A stretch of 64,000 nucleotides of DNA from RHKX01 sp963745755 (GTDB taxonomy: Bacteria > Actinomycetota > Thermoleophilia > Solirubrobacterales > 70-9), in assembly GCA_963745755.1 (NCBI GenBank), contig CAVUYP010000002.1:186001-250000 (forward strand). The letters are read 5' to 3'. The notes under the pieces are model-generated. The model saw only the letters and a program-made list of their open reading frames with translations, did no database searches and was not told the DNA's origin. The first letter of the stretch is position 1. Every line of letters starts with the position of its first letter. Positions 9,241-16,882 of the stretch are shown here, one piece after another. The translations under genes were made by a program, and so were the position numbers.

Positions 9241-9906
9241 ATGCAGCTGGAGCGCGACGGGGACGTCGTCGTCCTGACCATGCAGCGTGAGGAGAATCGG
9301 TTCAACCCCGAGCATCTCGGCGAGCTCGAGGGCGCCCTCGACGAGATCGAGGCGATGGACGGTCATCCCGCCGCGGTCGTCGCCGGCGAGGGCAAGTTCT
9401 TCTCGAACGGTCTCGACCTCGATTGGATGGGTGGGGCCGAACCCGCCGAGGCGATGGCGATGGTCGAGCGCACGATGCGGCTGCTGGCGCGGATTCTCAC
9501 CGCACCGTTCGGCGTCGTCGCGGCGATCAACGGCCACTGCTTCGCGGCGGGGGCGATGATGTCGCTTGCCTGCGACGGCCGGGTGATGCGCGAGGACCGC
9601 GGGTTCCTCTGCCTTCCCGAGGTCGATATCAACATGGTCTTCCTGCCGGGCATGAGCGCTCTCGTGGCCGCGCGCCTGGCCCCGCAGGCCGCTCACGAGG
9701 CGATGCTCACCGGCGCCCGCTATCCGGGGCCGGAGGCGCGCGAGGCCGGGATCGTCGACGCCGTCGCCGCGGCCGACCGGGTCGTCGCGGTCGCCGCCGA
9801 GCGGGCCTCGCTGCTCGCCGGCAAGGACCCGGCGACGGTCGCCGGGATCAAGGCCGGCCTCTACGAGGGGGTCGTCGCGGCGCTGCACCGGCCGATCGCG
9901 AGCTGA
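9241..9906 (+). CDS. Crotonase-family protein, probably delta3,delta2-enoyl-CoA isomerase type
   Basis: 221 residues, shorter than the usual 250-260 of enoyl-CoA hydratases. The oxyanion-hole strand GKFFSNGLDLDW and the second Gly-rich segment INGHCFAAGAMM are present, followed by FLCLPEVDINM, where the Glu is placed as in isomerase-type members. The ENRFNPEH stretch near the N-terminus and the SNGLDLDW signature resemble the short ECI-type isomerases that move a double bond from position 3 to 2 during beta-oxidation of unsaturated fatty acids. Start ATG 9241 has GGAAGGAG upstream. The PadR regulator gene follows after 11 bases, so expression is probably self-limited through the dyad at 9185-9201. 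Confidence 0.8.
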   Translation: MQLERDGDVVVLTMQREENRFNPEHLGELEGALDEIEAMDGHPAAVVAGEGKFFSNGLDLDWMGGAEPAEAMAMVERTMRLLARILTAPFGVVAAINGHCFAAGAMMSLACDGRVMREDRGFLCLPEVDINMVFLPGMSALVAARLAPQAAHEAMLTGARYPGPEAREAGIVDAVAAADRVVAVAAERASLLAGKDPATVAGIKAGLYEGVVAALHRPIAS

Positions 9907-9917
9907 CGGGCCGGCCG

Positions 9918-10463
9918 GTGGCGCAGCTGACCCGCCTCGAGGCGGTCGTCCTCGGCCTGCTCTGCGAGCGCCCGGCCCACGGCTACGAGCTGCGGTCCCG
10001 GCTCGGCCCCGGACTGCCGCCGGAGCGGCTGATCAACGACGGCATCCTCTACCCGCTGCTGGGGCGGCTCGAGCGGCGCGGGCTCGCGACCGCCAGCGAG
10101 CAGCGCGGCGGCGGCCGGCCGCGCCGCGTCTATTCGGTTGCCGCTGCGGGAGAGGCTGCATTCCGCGAGTGGTTGCTCGGCGACCGCGACGAGGGGGCGA
10201 CGGTCGGCTACGAGCTGTTCATCGACCATCCGCTGACGAAGCTGCTGTTCGCGTCGCGGTTGAGCGACGACGAGCTGGCGGCGAAGATCGACTCGCTGAT
10301 CGCCGCCGCCCGCGATCGGCTGGCGGCGCTCGACGCGGTGCCGCGGGTCGCAGACGACGCGGCAGCGGCGCGGATCGGCGGCGCCCTGCTGTCGCTCGGC
10401 CGGGCCAGGGAGGTCGCCCTGATCGCCGAGCTCGAGCGGCTTTGCGAAGAGCTCGCGACCTGA
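9918..10463 (+). CDS. PadR family transcriptional regulator
   Basis: 181 residues from GTG 9918. The N-terminal winged helix has the family pattern: LEAVVLGLLCERPAHGYEL, then INDGILYPLLGRLERRG and the GRPRRVYSVAAAGE wing. The C-terminal part (about residues 95-181) is helical and would form the Vir_act_alpha_C-like dimerisation bundle. Genes of this family repress neighbouring metabolic or efflux genes and release DNA on binding small aromatic or lipid ligands. Here it sits directly behind a crotonase gene and downstream of a perfect dyad, fitting an autoregulated operon responding to an acyl or aromatic CoA-related signal (inference). Confidence 0.88.
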   Translation: MAQLTRLEAVVLGLLCERPAHGYELRSRLGPGLPPERLINDGILYPLLGRLERRGLATASEQRGGGRPRRVYSVAAAGEAAFREWLLGDRDEGATVGYELFIDHPLTKLLFASRLSDDELAAKIDSLIAAARDRLAALDAVPRVADDAAAARIGGALLSLGRAREVALIAELERLCEELAT

Positions 10464-10478
10464 GATGATCTCGGCTCG

Positions 10479-10793
10479 ATGCCGAGCTGCGCTCACCTCG
10501 ATCAGGTCCGGATCACCCGGCTGCCGGAATCGGTCGCGGGTTGTGAGGACTGCCTGAGGACGGGCGATCCCTGGCTGCATCTGCGGATCTGCCTGAGCTG
10601 CGGTCACGTCGGCTGCTGCGACGACTCGCCGAATCGCCACGCCAGCGGCCACGCCGGCGCCAGCGGTCACGCACTGATCCGATCGCTCGAGCCCGGCGAG
10701 GAATGGTCGTGGTGCTTTCCCGACCAACTCGTCATGCGGATCGCCGACGTCGCCGGCGAGACCCGGATCCCGCCCTCTCCGCTCGGCGGCTGA
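10479..10793 (+). CDS. UBP-type zinc finger domain protein
   Basis: 104 residues. Cys and His residues follow the ZnF-UBP arrangement: SCAH near the start, GCEDC at about residues 21-25, then ICLSCGHVGCCD, then RHASGH and SGHALIRS. In eukaryotes this fold binds the C-terminal Gly-Gly of ubiquitin; bacterial stand-alone copies are common in actinobacteria, with unknown ligands and perhaps a link to Pup-like or other free C-termini. It is encoded 15 bases after padR and 1 base before the molybdenum oxidoreductase gene, so it may be co-transcribed with both. No membrane segment or signal peptide. Confidence 0.85.
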   Translation: MPSCAHLDQVRITRLPESVAGCEDCLRTGDPWLHLRICLSCGHVGCCDDSPNRHASGHAGASGHALIRSLEPGEEWSWCFPDQLVMRIADVAGETRIPPSPLGG

Positions 10794-10794
10794 G

Positions 10795-11415
10795 ATGGAG
10801 GGGGGTTTCGTCTCCCGCGGCTTCGGCGGCAACCGCCGGCGGGTCCCCGAGGAGCTGGCCGGCCGGCTGCCGCCGGGCCAGTACCTCGAGCGCGGCTTCC
10901 CGGTGCTGACCGCCGGCCCGACGCCCGAGGTCGACACGGCCGGTGCCTGGAGCTTCGCGATCGACGGCATGGTCGCGGCGAAGCAGCGCTGGTCGTGGGC
11001 CGAGTTCAACGAGCTGCCGCAGGAGGACGTCCCCTGTGACATCCACTGCGTCACCAAGTGGTCGAAGCTCGGGACCAGCTTCAGCGGCGTCTCGCTCGAC
11101 GTCCTGCTCGAGGCCGCCGAGCCGCTCGACGCGTTCGCGATGGCCTACAGCTTCGGCGGCTACACGACCAACCTCGCGGTCGAGGACCTGACCGACGGCA
11201 GGGCCTGGGTCGTCACCGGTCACGAGGGCGAGCCGTTGCCCCGTGAGCACGGCGGCCCGGCCCGGCTGCTCGTCCCGCATCTCTATTTCTGGAAGAGCGC
11301 CAAGTGGGTCGCCGGCCTGCGGATCAGCGACCACGACGAACCCGGCTTCTGGGAGGCGAACGGCTACCACAATCGCGGCGACCCCTGGAACGAGGAGCGC
11401 TATTGGACGGACTGA
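10795..11415 (+). CDS. Sulfite-oxidase-like molybdopterin oxidoreductase (cytoplasmic, YedY-like fold)
   Basis: 206 residues. The molybdenum-coordinating Cys is in DIHCVTKWS at about residue 84, the hallmark of the sulfite oxidase/MsrP fold, followed by FSGVSLDVLLEAAEP and the pterin-contacting HGGPARLLVPHLYFWKSAKWV segment. There is no Tat or Sec signal, so unlike MsrP it should act in the cytoplasm. Proteins of this short type are usually paired with an FAD reductase, and the next gene is one, overlapping by 13 bases. Likely role: reduction or oxidation of a small S- or N-oxide with electrons from NAD(P)H through the reductase; the substrate is not known. Confidence 0.87.
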   Translation: MEGGFVSRGFGGNRRRVPEELAGRLPPGQYLERGFPVLTAGPTPEVDTAGAWSFAIDGMVAAKQRWSWAEFNELPQEDVPCDIHCVTKWSKLGTSFSGVSLDVLLEAAEPLDAFAMAYSFGGYTTNLAVEDLTDGRAWVVTGHEGEPLPREHGGPARLLVPHLYFWKSAKWVAGLRISDHDEPGFWEANGYHNRGDPWNEERYWTD

Positions 11416-12134
11416 ACCGGGCGACCGTCGCACCGCGGGCGCCGGGCCGCTGGCAGATCGCCGCCGTCACCTCCGTCGAGCGGCAGACGCCGACGGTCAA
11501 GTCGTTCCGGCTCGATCTGCCGATCTGGATGCCGCACCTGCCCGGCCAGCACTACGACGTGCGGCTCACCGCCCCCGACGGCTACGCGGCGCAGCGTTCC
11601 TACTCGGTCTCCTCATCGCCGCTCGACGAGGGCACGATCGAGCTGACGATCGACCGGCTCGCCGACGGCGAGGTCTCGCCCTACTTTCACGATGTCGTCG
11701 AGCCCGGCGACCGGGTCGAGGTTCGCGGCCCGTTCGCGTCCTACTTCGTCTGGCGCGGCGAGGGCCCGGCCCTGCTGGTCGGCGGCGGCTCGGGAGTCGC
11801 GCCGCTGATGGCGATCCTCCGGCACCGTCGCGCCGCGATGCCCGCGGTGCCGATGCGGCTCGTCTACTCGGTTCGCGGTGCCGAGGACGCGATCTTCGCC
11901 GCCGAGCTCGGCGGCGAGACCGAGCTGACCTACACGCGGTCGGCGCCGGCGGGCTGGGCCGGCCATACGGGCCGGATCGACGCGGCGATGCTGACCTGCT
12001 GGAGCCACGAGCCCGTCATCGCGTTCATCTGCGGCTCGAACGGCTTCGTCGAGTCGGCGTCGCAGCTGCTGCTCGGCTCCGGCCTGCCCGCCGAGCGGAT
12101 CCGGACCGAGCGGTTCGGCCCGACCGGCGCCTAG
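11403..12134 (+). CDS. Ferredoxin-NADP reductase-like FAD oxidoreductase
   Basis: About 243 residues if the TTG at 11403, inside the end of the preceding gene, is the start; a CTG at 11412 is an alternative. The FAD-binding RSYSVSSSP motif (RxYS) and the NAD(P)-binding GGGSGVAPLMAIL segment are clear, and the C-terminal AFICGSNGFVES strand is that of FNR-like reductases. There is no [2Fe-2S] domain. Overlap with the molybdenum oxidoreductase gene strongly suggests a two-component enzyme in which this protein supplies electrons. It ends tail-to-tail with the siderophore-interacting protein gene, sharing bases 12131-12134. Confidence 0.85.
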   Translation: MDGLNRATVAPRAPGRWQIAAVTSVERQTPTVKSFRLDLPIWMPHLPGQHYDVRLTAPDGYAAQRSYSVSSSPLDEGTIELTIDRLADGEVSPYFHDVVEPGDRVEVRGPFASYFVWRGEGPALLVGGGSGVAPLMAILRHRRAAMPAVPMRLVYSVRGAEDAIFAAELGGETELTYTRSAPAGWAGHTGRIDAAMLTCWSHEPVIAFICGSNGFVESASQLLLGSGLPAERIRTERFGPTGA

Positions 12135-12982
12135 CCGCGCTCGGCCTCCGGGTCGGGTGTGACGTCGGCGGCGACGAGCCGCTTCCATTCCGCCTTGTCC
12201 TGGCGCCAGCCCTCCTCGGTCCGGCGCCGCTTCCAGTAGCCGGACGCGGACAGGGCGGCGAGCGGGATGTCGCGATCGACGAGCAGGTGACGGCGCAGCT
12301 CCCTGACGGCGCCGGCCTCGCCGTGGACGAAGACCTGCCCGCGCCCCGGCGGCAGCTCGAGGCGGCGGACCGCTTCGACGAGCGGATCGGGATCGAGCTC
12401 GGCAGCGGCCTCGCGGTGGACCCAGCGGACCTCGAGGTCGCCGGGCGACTCCAGCGGCAGCTCCTCCTCGGGTCCGTCGACGGCGGCAACGACGACGACC
12501 GGGACGCCGGCCCGGACGCGCGCCAGCGAGACGGCGATCGCCGGCAGCACGCAGGCGTCGCCGGCCATCAGGTGCCATTCAGCGCCGGGTTCGGGCGAGT
12601 AGCCGCCGCCCGGACCGATCATCTGGACCCGGTCGCCGGGGCGGGCCGCGGCCGCCCATGGCCCCGCGACGCCGGCGCTTCCGTGGTTGACGAAGTCGAT
12701 CGTCAGCTCGCCGCGGCCCGGGTCCCAATCGCGGACCGAGTAGGTGCGAACGCGCGGCCAGCGCTCGCGGGGCAGCGTCGACTTGACCTCCTCGAGGTCG
12801 AAGGGCGGCGCGTAGCCGGCGTCCGCCGGCGGTAGCTGCAGCTTCACGTAGTGGTCGCTGAATGGGCCGGCGCCGAAACCCTCGAGCCCGGAGCCGGCGA
12901 AGGTGATCCGGATCAGCTGCGGCGTGATCGGCTCGACCCGGTCGACGACCGCGACCCGCGGCGGCGTCCGCTTGCTCGACAT
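12131..12982 (-). CDS. Siderophore-interacting protein (FAD ferric-siderophore reductase, ViuB/SIP family)
   Basis: 283 residues. The N-terminal FAD-binding beta barrel carries RTYSVRDWDP; the central MIGPGGGYSP and the C-terminal SIP domain (GDACVLPAIAVSL, VFVHGEAGAVRELR, SGYWKRRRTEEGW) are complete. The family reduces ferric siderophores in the cytoplasm to release iron. The ATG at 12982 gives the normal N-terminus; longer frames upstream run into the YceI promoter and are unlikely. No siderophore synthesis or uptake genes are adjacent, so it may serve imported siderophores. A Fur-type box was not evident. Confidence 0.88.
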   Translation of the reverse strand: MSSKRTPPRVAVVDRVEPITPQLIRITFAGSGLEGFGAGPFSDHYVKLQLPPADAGYAPPFDLEEVKSTLPRERWPRVRTYSVRDWDPGRGELTIDFVNHGSAGVAGPWAAAARPGDRVQMIGPGGGYSPEPGAEWHLMAGDACVLPAIAVSLARVRAGVPVVVVAAVDGPEEELPLESPGDLEVRWVHREAAAELDPDPLVEAVRRLELPPGRGQVFVHGEAGAVRELRRHLLVDRDIPLAALSASGYWKRRRTEEGWRQDKAEWKRLVAADVTPDPEAERG

Positions 12983-13062
12983 CTTCGCGGGCGTTGCCTG
13001 CACGGCGGTCAGGGTAGAGGCGGAGCCGCGGGCTGAGGTTTCGACCACCGTTGAGCGGGCAA

Positions 13063-13126
13063 TAGTTGCGTACACAAACGATCTCTGGTAAAGTCATTGC
13101 ACTAGCAAAGTTTGTACGCACAACTA
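13063..13126 (+). promoter_or_regulatory. yceI promoter with two similar operator dyads (MarR-like)
   Basis: TTGCGT (13066-13071) and TAAAGT (13089-13094), 17 bases apart, make a good vegetative promoter for the gene at 13153. Two related sites flank it: TAGTTGCGTACACAAAC (13063-13079), overlapping the -35, and GTTTGTACGCACAACTA (13110-13126), just past the expected start, in opposite orientation with centres 47 bases apart. The TTGnGTAC-CAA core resembles MarR-family boxes. The regulator is not encoded beside it. Confidence 0.6.
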
Positions 13127-13152
13127 CCAGACAGAGGAAAGCGAGACATCCG

Positions 13153-13707
13153 ATGAGCACAGTCACCGAGACCGCGATTCCGGCGGGCACCTGGACCATC
13201 GACGAGGCCCACACGAAGGTCGGCTTCGCCGTCAAGCACATGGGCGTATCGACCGTCCGCGGCGAGTTCCGCGAATTCAGCGGCGCCCTCGTCGCCGACG
13301 AGAACGGCGACCTCCGCGCCTACGGGACCGTCAAGGCGGCCTCCGTCCACACCAACCAGGACCAGCGCGACGAGCATCTCCGCTCGGCCGACTTCTTCGA
13401 CGCCGAGAGCTACCCGGAGATCGAGTTCGAGTCGACCCGGATCGAGCGCCTCGACGACGAGAACTACCGGATCGTCGGCGACCTGACGATCCACGGCGTC
13501 ACCCAGAGCGTCGAGCTCGATGCCGAGCTCGGCGGCGTCGACGTCGGCATGGAGGGTGAGCACCGGACCGGCCTCGAGGTCACCGGCCAGCTCTCCCGCA
13601 AGGACTTCGGCATGAAGTTCAACGCGGCGCTCGGCAGCGGCAACGCGGTCGTCGCCGACAAGGTCAAGCTGGCCCTCGACGTCGAGGCCGTCAGGCAGGG
13701 CGAGTAG
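13153..13707 (+). CDS. YceI family lipocalin-like protein
   Basis: 184 residues. The YceI hallmark pattern is present: GTWTIDEAHTKVGFAVKHMG at the start, VRGEFREFSG, then AASVHTNQDQRDEHLRSADFF and SYPEIEFEST, ending with the GDLTIHGVTQSV strand. YceI proteins bind polyisoprenoids or amphiphiles in a beta barrel; many are periplasmic, but this copy has no signal peptide and should be cytoplasmic. GAGGAAAG lies ahead of ATG 13153. Two operator-like dyads around the promoter suggest tight repression and induction by a lipid or stress signal. Confidence 0.9.
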   Translation: MSTVTETAIPAGTWTIDEAHTKVGFAVKHMGVSTVRGEFREFSGALVADENGDLRAYGTVKAASVHTNQDQRDEHLRSADFFDAESYPEIEFESTRIERLDDENYRIVGDLTIHGVTQSVELDAELGGVDVGMEGEHRTGLEVTGQLSRKDFGMKFNAALGSGNAVVADKVKLALDVEAVRQGE

Positions 13708-13752
13708 TCCGGCGGGCCGGCCCCGCCGCCTCCCGCGAGGTCGCCCCGCCAC

Positions 13753-13810
13753 CTCCCGCGAGGTCGAGGAAACAGGTGACTATTGCTTGCTTTCTCGACC
13801 TCGGCGGGAG
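13753..13810. repeat. REP-like palindromic element, copy 1
   Basis: Left arm CTCCCGCGAGGTCGAGGAAA (13753-13772), loop containing GGTGACTATTGC (13773-13790), right arm TTTCTCGACCTCGGCGGGAG (13791-13810). Arms pair over about 18 of 20 bases. The same element recurs at 15001-15056 and, inverted, at 19151-19203; the loop core is conserved as well as the arms. A partial extra left-arm copy lies at 13730-13744. Confidence 0.8.
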
Positions 13811-13850
13811 GGCGATGTTTGCGGCGCCGCCGGCGCGGCACTATGCGGGC

Positions 13851-14336
13851 ATGACGTCGCAGCAGTCCGAGCAGGCCGAGCGCCGCGGCGAGACCGAGCA
13901 GGAGCGGATCGACCGCAACCTGTCCGATCTCATGCAGGAGCTCCGGGTCGCCTTCCCGGGGATCCAGTTTCTGTTCGCGTTCCTGCTCGTCGTCCCCTTC
14001 CAGCAGGGTTGGACCGGCGTCGACTCGGCCGAGCGCCACATCTACTACGTCGCCCTCGTCCTCACCGCAGCCGCCTCGATCTGCTTCATCGCACCGACCG
14101 CCCGCCACCGGCTGCGGTTTCGCGAGCGCGACCTCGGCTGGGTGGTGGCGAGCGCCAATCGCCTGATGGTCACCGGCCTGATCTGCCTCGGCGGCGCGAT
14201 TACCGCGGCGTTGCTGTTGGTCACGATGGTCGTCTTCAGCGACGGCTTCGCGATCCTCGCCGGCGCGGTCGTCGCCGCGCTGATCGTCTGGACCTGGTTC
14301 GGCGCCCCGCTCGTGCGGGGCCGGGAGAAGGGTTGA
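13851..14336 (+). CDS. DUF6328-type four-helix membrane protein
   Basis: 161 residues from ATG 13851. The cytoplasmic N-terminus (EQERIDRNLSDLMQELRVA) is followed by four hydrophobic segments: IQFLFAFLLVVPFQQGW, IYYVALVLTAAASICFIAP, MVTGLICLGGAITAALLLV and AILAGAVVAALIVWTWF. The DRNLxxLLQELRVxxxGxQ pattern is that of the widespread actinobacterial DUF6328 membrane family, of unknown function. The HAD hydrolase gene starts 1 base after its stop, suggesting an operon. The REP-like element lies immediately upstream. Confidence 0.7.
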   Translation: MTSQQSEQAERRGETEQERIDRNLSDLMQELRVAFPGIQFLFAFLLVVPFQQGWTGVDSAERHIYYVALVLTAAASICFIAPTARHRLRFRERDLGWVVASANRLMVTGLICLGGAITAALLLVTMVVFSDGFAILAGAVVAALIVWTWFGAPLVRGREKG

Positions 14337-14337
14337 G

Positions 14338-15027
14338 ATGACCGATGCCGACCGGCCGCCGGCCGCCATCCTCGACGTCGACGGGACGCTCGTCGACTCC
14401 AACTACCAGCACGCGCTCGCCTGGTACCGGGCCTTCCGCGAGCATGACGTGACGCCGCCGATCTGGCGCATCCATCGCCAGATCGGCATGGGCGGCGACC
14501 AGCTCGTCGCCGCCGTCGCCGGCGATCAGGTCGAGTCCGCTCACGGTGACTCGCTCCGCGATGCCGAGAAGCGCCTCTACGGCGAGCTCGTCGACGAGGT
14601 CTGCCCGTTCGAGGGCGCGGCCGAGCTGATCGCCGAGCTCGCCGAGCGCGGCAGCGAGGTCGTCCTCGCCAGCTCCGCCAAGAAGGAGGAGGTCGAGCAC
14701 TACATCGAGCTGCTCGGCGGCGACGAGGCGATCTCCTCCTACACGACGTCCGACGACGTCGAGGGGACGAAGCCGGAGCCGGACCTGATCAACGCCGCGC
14801 TCGGCAAGCTCGCCGGATCGGCGGCGGTGATGGTCGGCGACTCGACCTGGGACGTCGAGGCGGCGAGCCGTGCCGGGGTCGCGACGATCGCTGTCCTCAC
14901 CGGCGGCTTCGCGGCCGCCGAGCTGCGGGACGCCGGTGCCGTCGCCGTCTACGAGTCGGTCGTCGAGCTGGCCGACGACCTCGACGCCACCCCGCTCTCC
15001 CTCCCGCGAGGTCGAGGAAACCGGTGA
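14338..15027 (+). CDS. HAD family hydrolase, phosphoglycolate-phosphatase-like
   Basis: 229 residues. Motif I is ILDVDGTLVDS (about residues 11-21, nucleophile Asp in DVDGT), motif II the Ser pair in VVLASSAKKEEVEHY, motif III the Lys in GTKPEPDLINAAL and motif IV GDSTWDVEAA. The helical cap between motifs I and II fits the beta-phosphoglucomutase/Gph group, so a small phosphorylated metabolite is the likely substrate. The last residues (LSLPRGRGNR) and the stop codon are read from the REP-like repeat at 15001, so the repeat has supplied a new C-terminus. It follows the DUF6328 gene by one base. Confidence 0.85.
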   Translation: MTDADRPPAAILDVDGTLVDSNYQHALAWYRAFREHDVTPPIWRIHRQIGMGGDQLVAAVAGDQVESAHGDSLRDAEKRLYGELVDEVCPFEGAAELIAELAERGSEVVLASSAKKEEVEHYIELLGGDEAISSYTTSDDVEGTKPEPDLINAALGKLAGSAAVMVGDSTWDVEAASRAGVATIAVLTGGFAAAELRDAGAVAVYESVVELADDLDATPLSLPRGRGNR

Positions 15028-15056
15028 CTATTGCCTGTTTGCTCGACCTCGGCGGG
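15001..15056. repeat. REP-like palindromic element, copy 2
   Basis: The left arm (15001-15020) is identical to that of copy 1. The loop, 15021-15037, contains CCGGTGACTATTGCC; the right arm is TTTGCTCGACCTCGGCGGG (15038-15056). The left part lies inside the HAD gene and provides its final codons and stop. Confidence 0.8.
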
Positions 15057-15116
15057 CGGTTTGCGGCCGGAGCGCCGGGGTAGGCACGAGACGAAGGCGA
15101 ACGAGGAGGATCCGAT

Positions 15117-15458
15117 ATGCCACCGCGGGGAGTCAAGAAGGGCAGCAAGCGCGCTCGCCAGTACGAGCAGGTCAAGGAGAGCGAGAAGCGGTCGGGCCGC
15201 ACGAACGAGCGGGCCGAGGAGATAGCCGCCCGGACCGTCAACAAGGAGAAGGCCCGCTCCGGCGAGTCGCGGACCAGTTCGAAGGGCTCGACCGACGACC
15301 AGTCATCGGGGCAGCGCGGCGGCCGGCGCTCCGGCAACGGCGCCGGCGGCAGGACCAAGCAGCAGCTCTACAACGACGCCCGCAGGCTCGGAATCGACGG
15401 ACGGTCGGAGATGACCAAGCAGCAGCTTCTCGCCGCCGTCAACCGCAAGGGCGGCTGA
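15117..15458 (+). CDS. Small basic protein with C-terminal Rho-N/SAP-like motif
   Basis: 113 residues, strongly charged. The N-terminal half (GVKKGSKRARQYEQVKESEK, then NERAEEIAARTVNKEKA) is Lys/Arg/Glu rich and helical; a Gly/Ser-rich linker follows; the C-terminus RTKQQLYNDARRLGIDGRSE plus MTKQQLLAAVNRK looks like a SAP/Rho-N-type helix-turn-helix that binds nucleic acid. Similar short proteins are common in actinobacteria, often labelled plasmid stabilisation proteins without proof. GAGGAGG precedes ATG 15117. Function unknown; DNA or RNA binding is a reasonable inference from charge and motif. Confidence 0.7.
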   Translation: MPPRGVKKGSKRARQYEQVKESEKRSGRTNERAEEIAARTVNKEKARSGESRTSSKGSTDDQSSGQRGGRRSGNGAGGRTKQQLYNDARRLGIDGRSEMTKQQLLAAVNRKGG

Positions 15459-15460
15459 GC

Positions 15461-15655
15461 ATGGTCGGCCCGGCGCTCGAGATCCCCAGTCCTCCGACCC
15501 CGCACCCCACCGACCCCGGCCCGCCGGAGCCGCCGCAGCCCGACCCTTCGCCGCCGGGCCCGGCGCCCGATCCGCAGCCGGACCCGACGCCGCCCGGAGA
15601 GCCGCTGCCGGCTCCCGACCCGGAGCCGGCGCCGGAGCCGCAGATCCGCCACTGA
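15461..15655 (+). CDS. Proline-rich small hypothetical protein
   Basis: 64 residues starting two bases after the preceding stop. More than a third of the residues are Pro, in PxP and PxPxP runs with Asp/Glu between, and there is no predicted fold, signal or TM segment. Placement directly behind the SAP-like gene supports co-transcription, but the low complexity means it could also be an unselected frame in GC-rich sequence. Confidence 0.4.
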   Translation: MVGPALEIPSPPTPHPTDPGPPEPPQPDPSPPGPAPDPQPDPTPPGEPLPAPDPEPAPEPQIRH

Positions 15656-15752
15656 CCCGGGCCGGCGGCGGCAGCCGTCGGAACGCGGCGCCGCAGGGGG
15701 TTCCCCGGCGACTACTGAGGCGTTCCGCGCCGGCGCCGTATAGGACTGACGG

Positions 15753-16475
15753 ATGCTCGAGTTGATCATCGTCGCGACGGCGACCACCTTCGCGACCGGC
15801 CTCGGCGTGATCCCGGTCGCGTTCCTCGGCGAGCGGGCGGTGGAGCTGCGGGCCGGGTTGCTCGGCGTTGCCGCCGGGGTGATGGCGGTGGCGGCGGTCG
15901 CCGGGCTGCTGCTGCCGGCGCTCGACGAGGGGACCGACGCCGAGGTCGCGATCGGGCTGGCGGCGGGGATCGGCTTCCTGCTGCTCGCCCGCCGGCTCAT
16001 CGACGAGGCTCCGCCGGGAGCGATCGCCGACGGCAACCGCACCTGGATCCTCGTCTTCGCGGTCCTGTTCGTCCACAGCCTTCCCGAGGGCTTCGCGATC
16101 GGGACCGCCTACGCCTCGGCGACGGCCGGGCTCGGGCTCTTCATCGTCGTCGCGATCGCGATCCAGAACGTGCCCGAGGGGACCAGCACTGCGATTCCGA
16201 TGGCGACCGCCGGCTACGGATTCTGGCCGCAGTTCTGGGCCGCAGTGCTGAGCAGCGTCCCGCAGCCGATCGGCGCCGTCATCGCCTACCTGCTCGTCGA
16301 GCAGATCACCGCGCTGCTGCCGATCTCGTTCGCGTTCGCGGCCGGCGCGATGCTGGCGCTGGTCGTCGTCTCGGTCTTCCCCGACGCGATCCGCGAGCGC
16401 GCCCGTGACGCGTTCATCGGCGCCGCCCTCGGCGCTGTGTTCATGCTCGCCTTCAGCGCCGTCCTCGGAGTCTGA
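15753..16475 (+). CDS. ZIP family metal transporter
   Basis: 240 residues with about eight TM helices. The metal-binding helices are clear: VLFVHSLPEGFAIG (HSLPEG) and IAIQNVPEGTSTAIP (QNVPEG), the paired motifs that coordinate Zn2+ or Fe2+ in ZIP proteins. The first helix, ELIIVATATTFATGLGVIP, also fits the family. It imports divalent metal across the cytoplasmic membrane; whether zinc, iron or manganese cannot be told. It stands alone, with about 100 bases upstream and the DUF2630 gene 42 bases downstream. No zinc-uptake regulator box was recognised. Confidence 0.88.
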   Translation: MLELIIVATATTFATGLGVIPVAFLGERAVELRAGLLGVAAGVMAVAAVAGLLLPALDEGTDAEVAIGLAAGIGFLLLARRLIDEAPPGAIADGNRTWILVFAVLFVHSLPEGFAIGTAYASATAGLGLFIVVAIAIQNVPEGTSTAIPMATAGYGFWPQFWAAVLSSVPQPIGAVIAYLLVEQITALLPISFAFAAGAMLALVVVSVFPDAIRERARDAFIGAALGAVFMLAFSAVLGV

Positions 16476-16517
16476 GCGCCCGTCGCAAGGATCGGCTCGC
16501 CCGCTAAGGTGGCCGGC

Positions 16518-16760
16518 ATGGACGACGCATCGCTTCGTGACCGGATCGAGGAGCTCGTAGCCGAGGAGCGAAGGCTGCTCGCCGAGTCCGTCGGCAAGGG
16601 CCCCGACGACGAGCGGCACGAGCGGCTCGCCCGGCTCAAGATCGACCTCGACCAGTGCTGGGACCTGCTCCGCCAGCGTGAGGCGCACGAGGAGTTCAGG
16701 CTCGATCCCGAGAACACCTCCGTCCGCGACGAGGGCACCGTCGAGGGCTACGAGCAGTAG
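16518..16760 (+). CDS. DUF2630 family protein
   Basis: 80 residues, all helical and acidic. The pattern RIEELVAEERRLL, then HERLARLKIDLDQCWDLLRQ and REAHEEF matches the short DUF2630 proteins of actinobacteria, which are of unknown function. The single Cys in LDQCWDLLRQR is a typical family position. ATG 16518 is chosen over an upstream GTG because the family begins close to the first Ile-Glu helix. No signal or membrane segment. Confidence 0.75.
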   Translation: MDDASLRDRIEELVAEERRLLAESVGKGPDDERHERLARLKIDLDQCWDLLRQREAHEEFRLDPENTSVRDEGTVEGYEQ

Positions 16761-16882
16761 CCGGGCCGCCGCCGGGACGACCGGCGGCGAGGGGGTTCCG
16801 AGGTCGAGCGATGAGTCCCGCCGGGCCGGGTGGTCTCTGTGTGAAAGCGACCGGAAGAAAACGGGAAATGAGGAGTGGTGAG

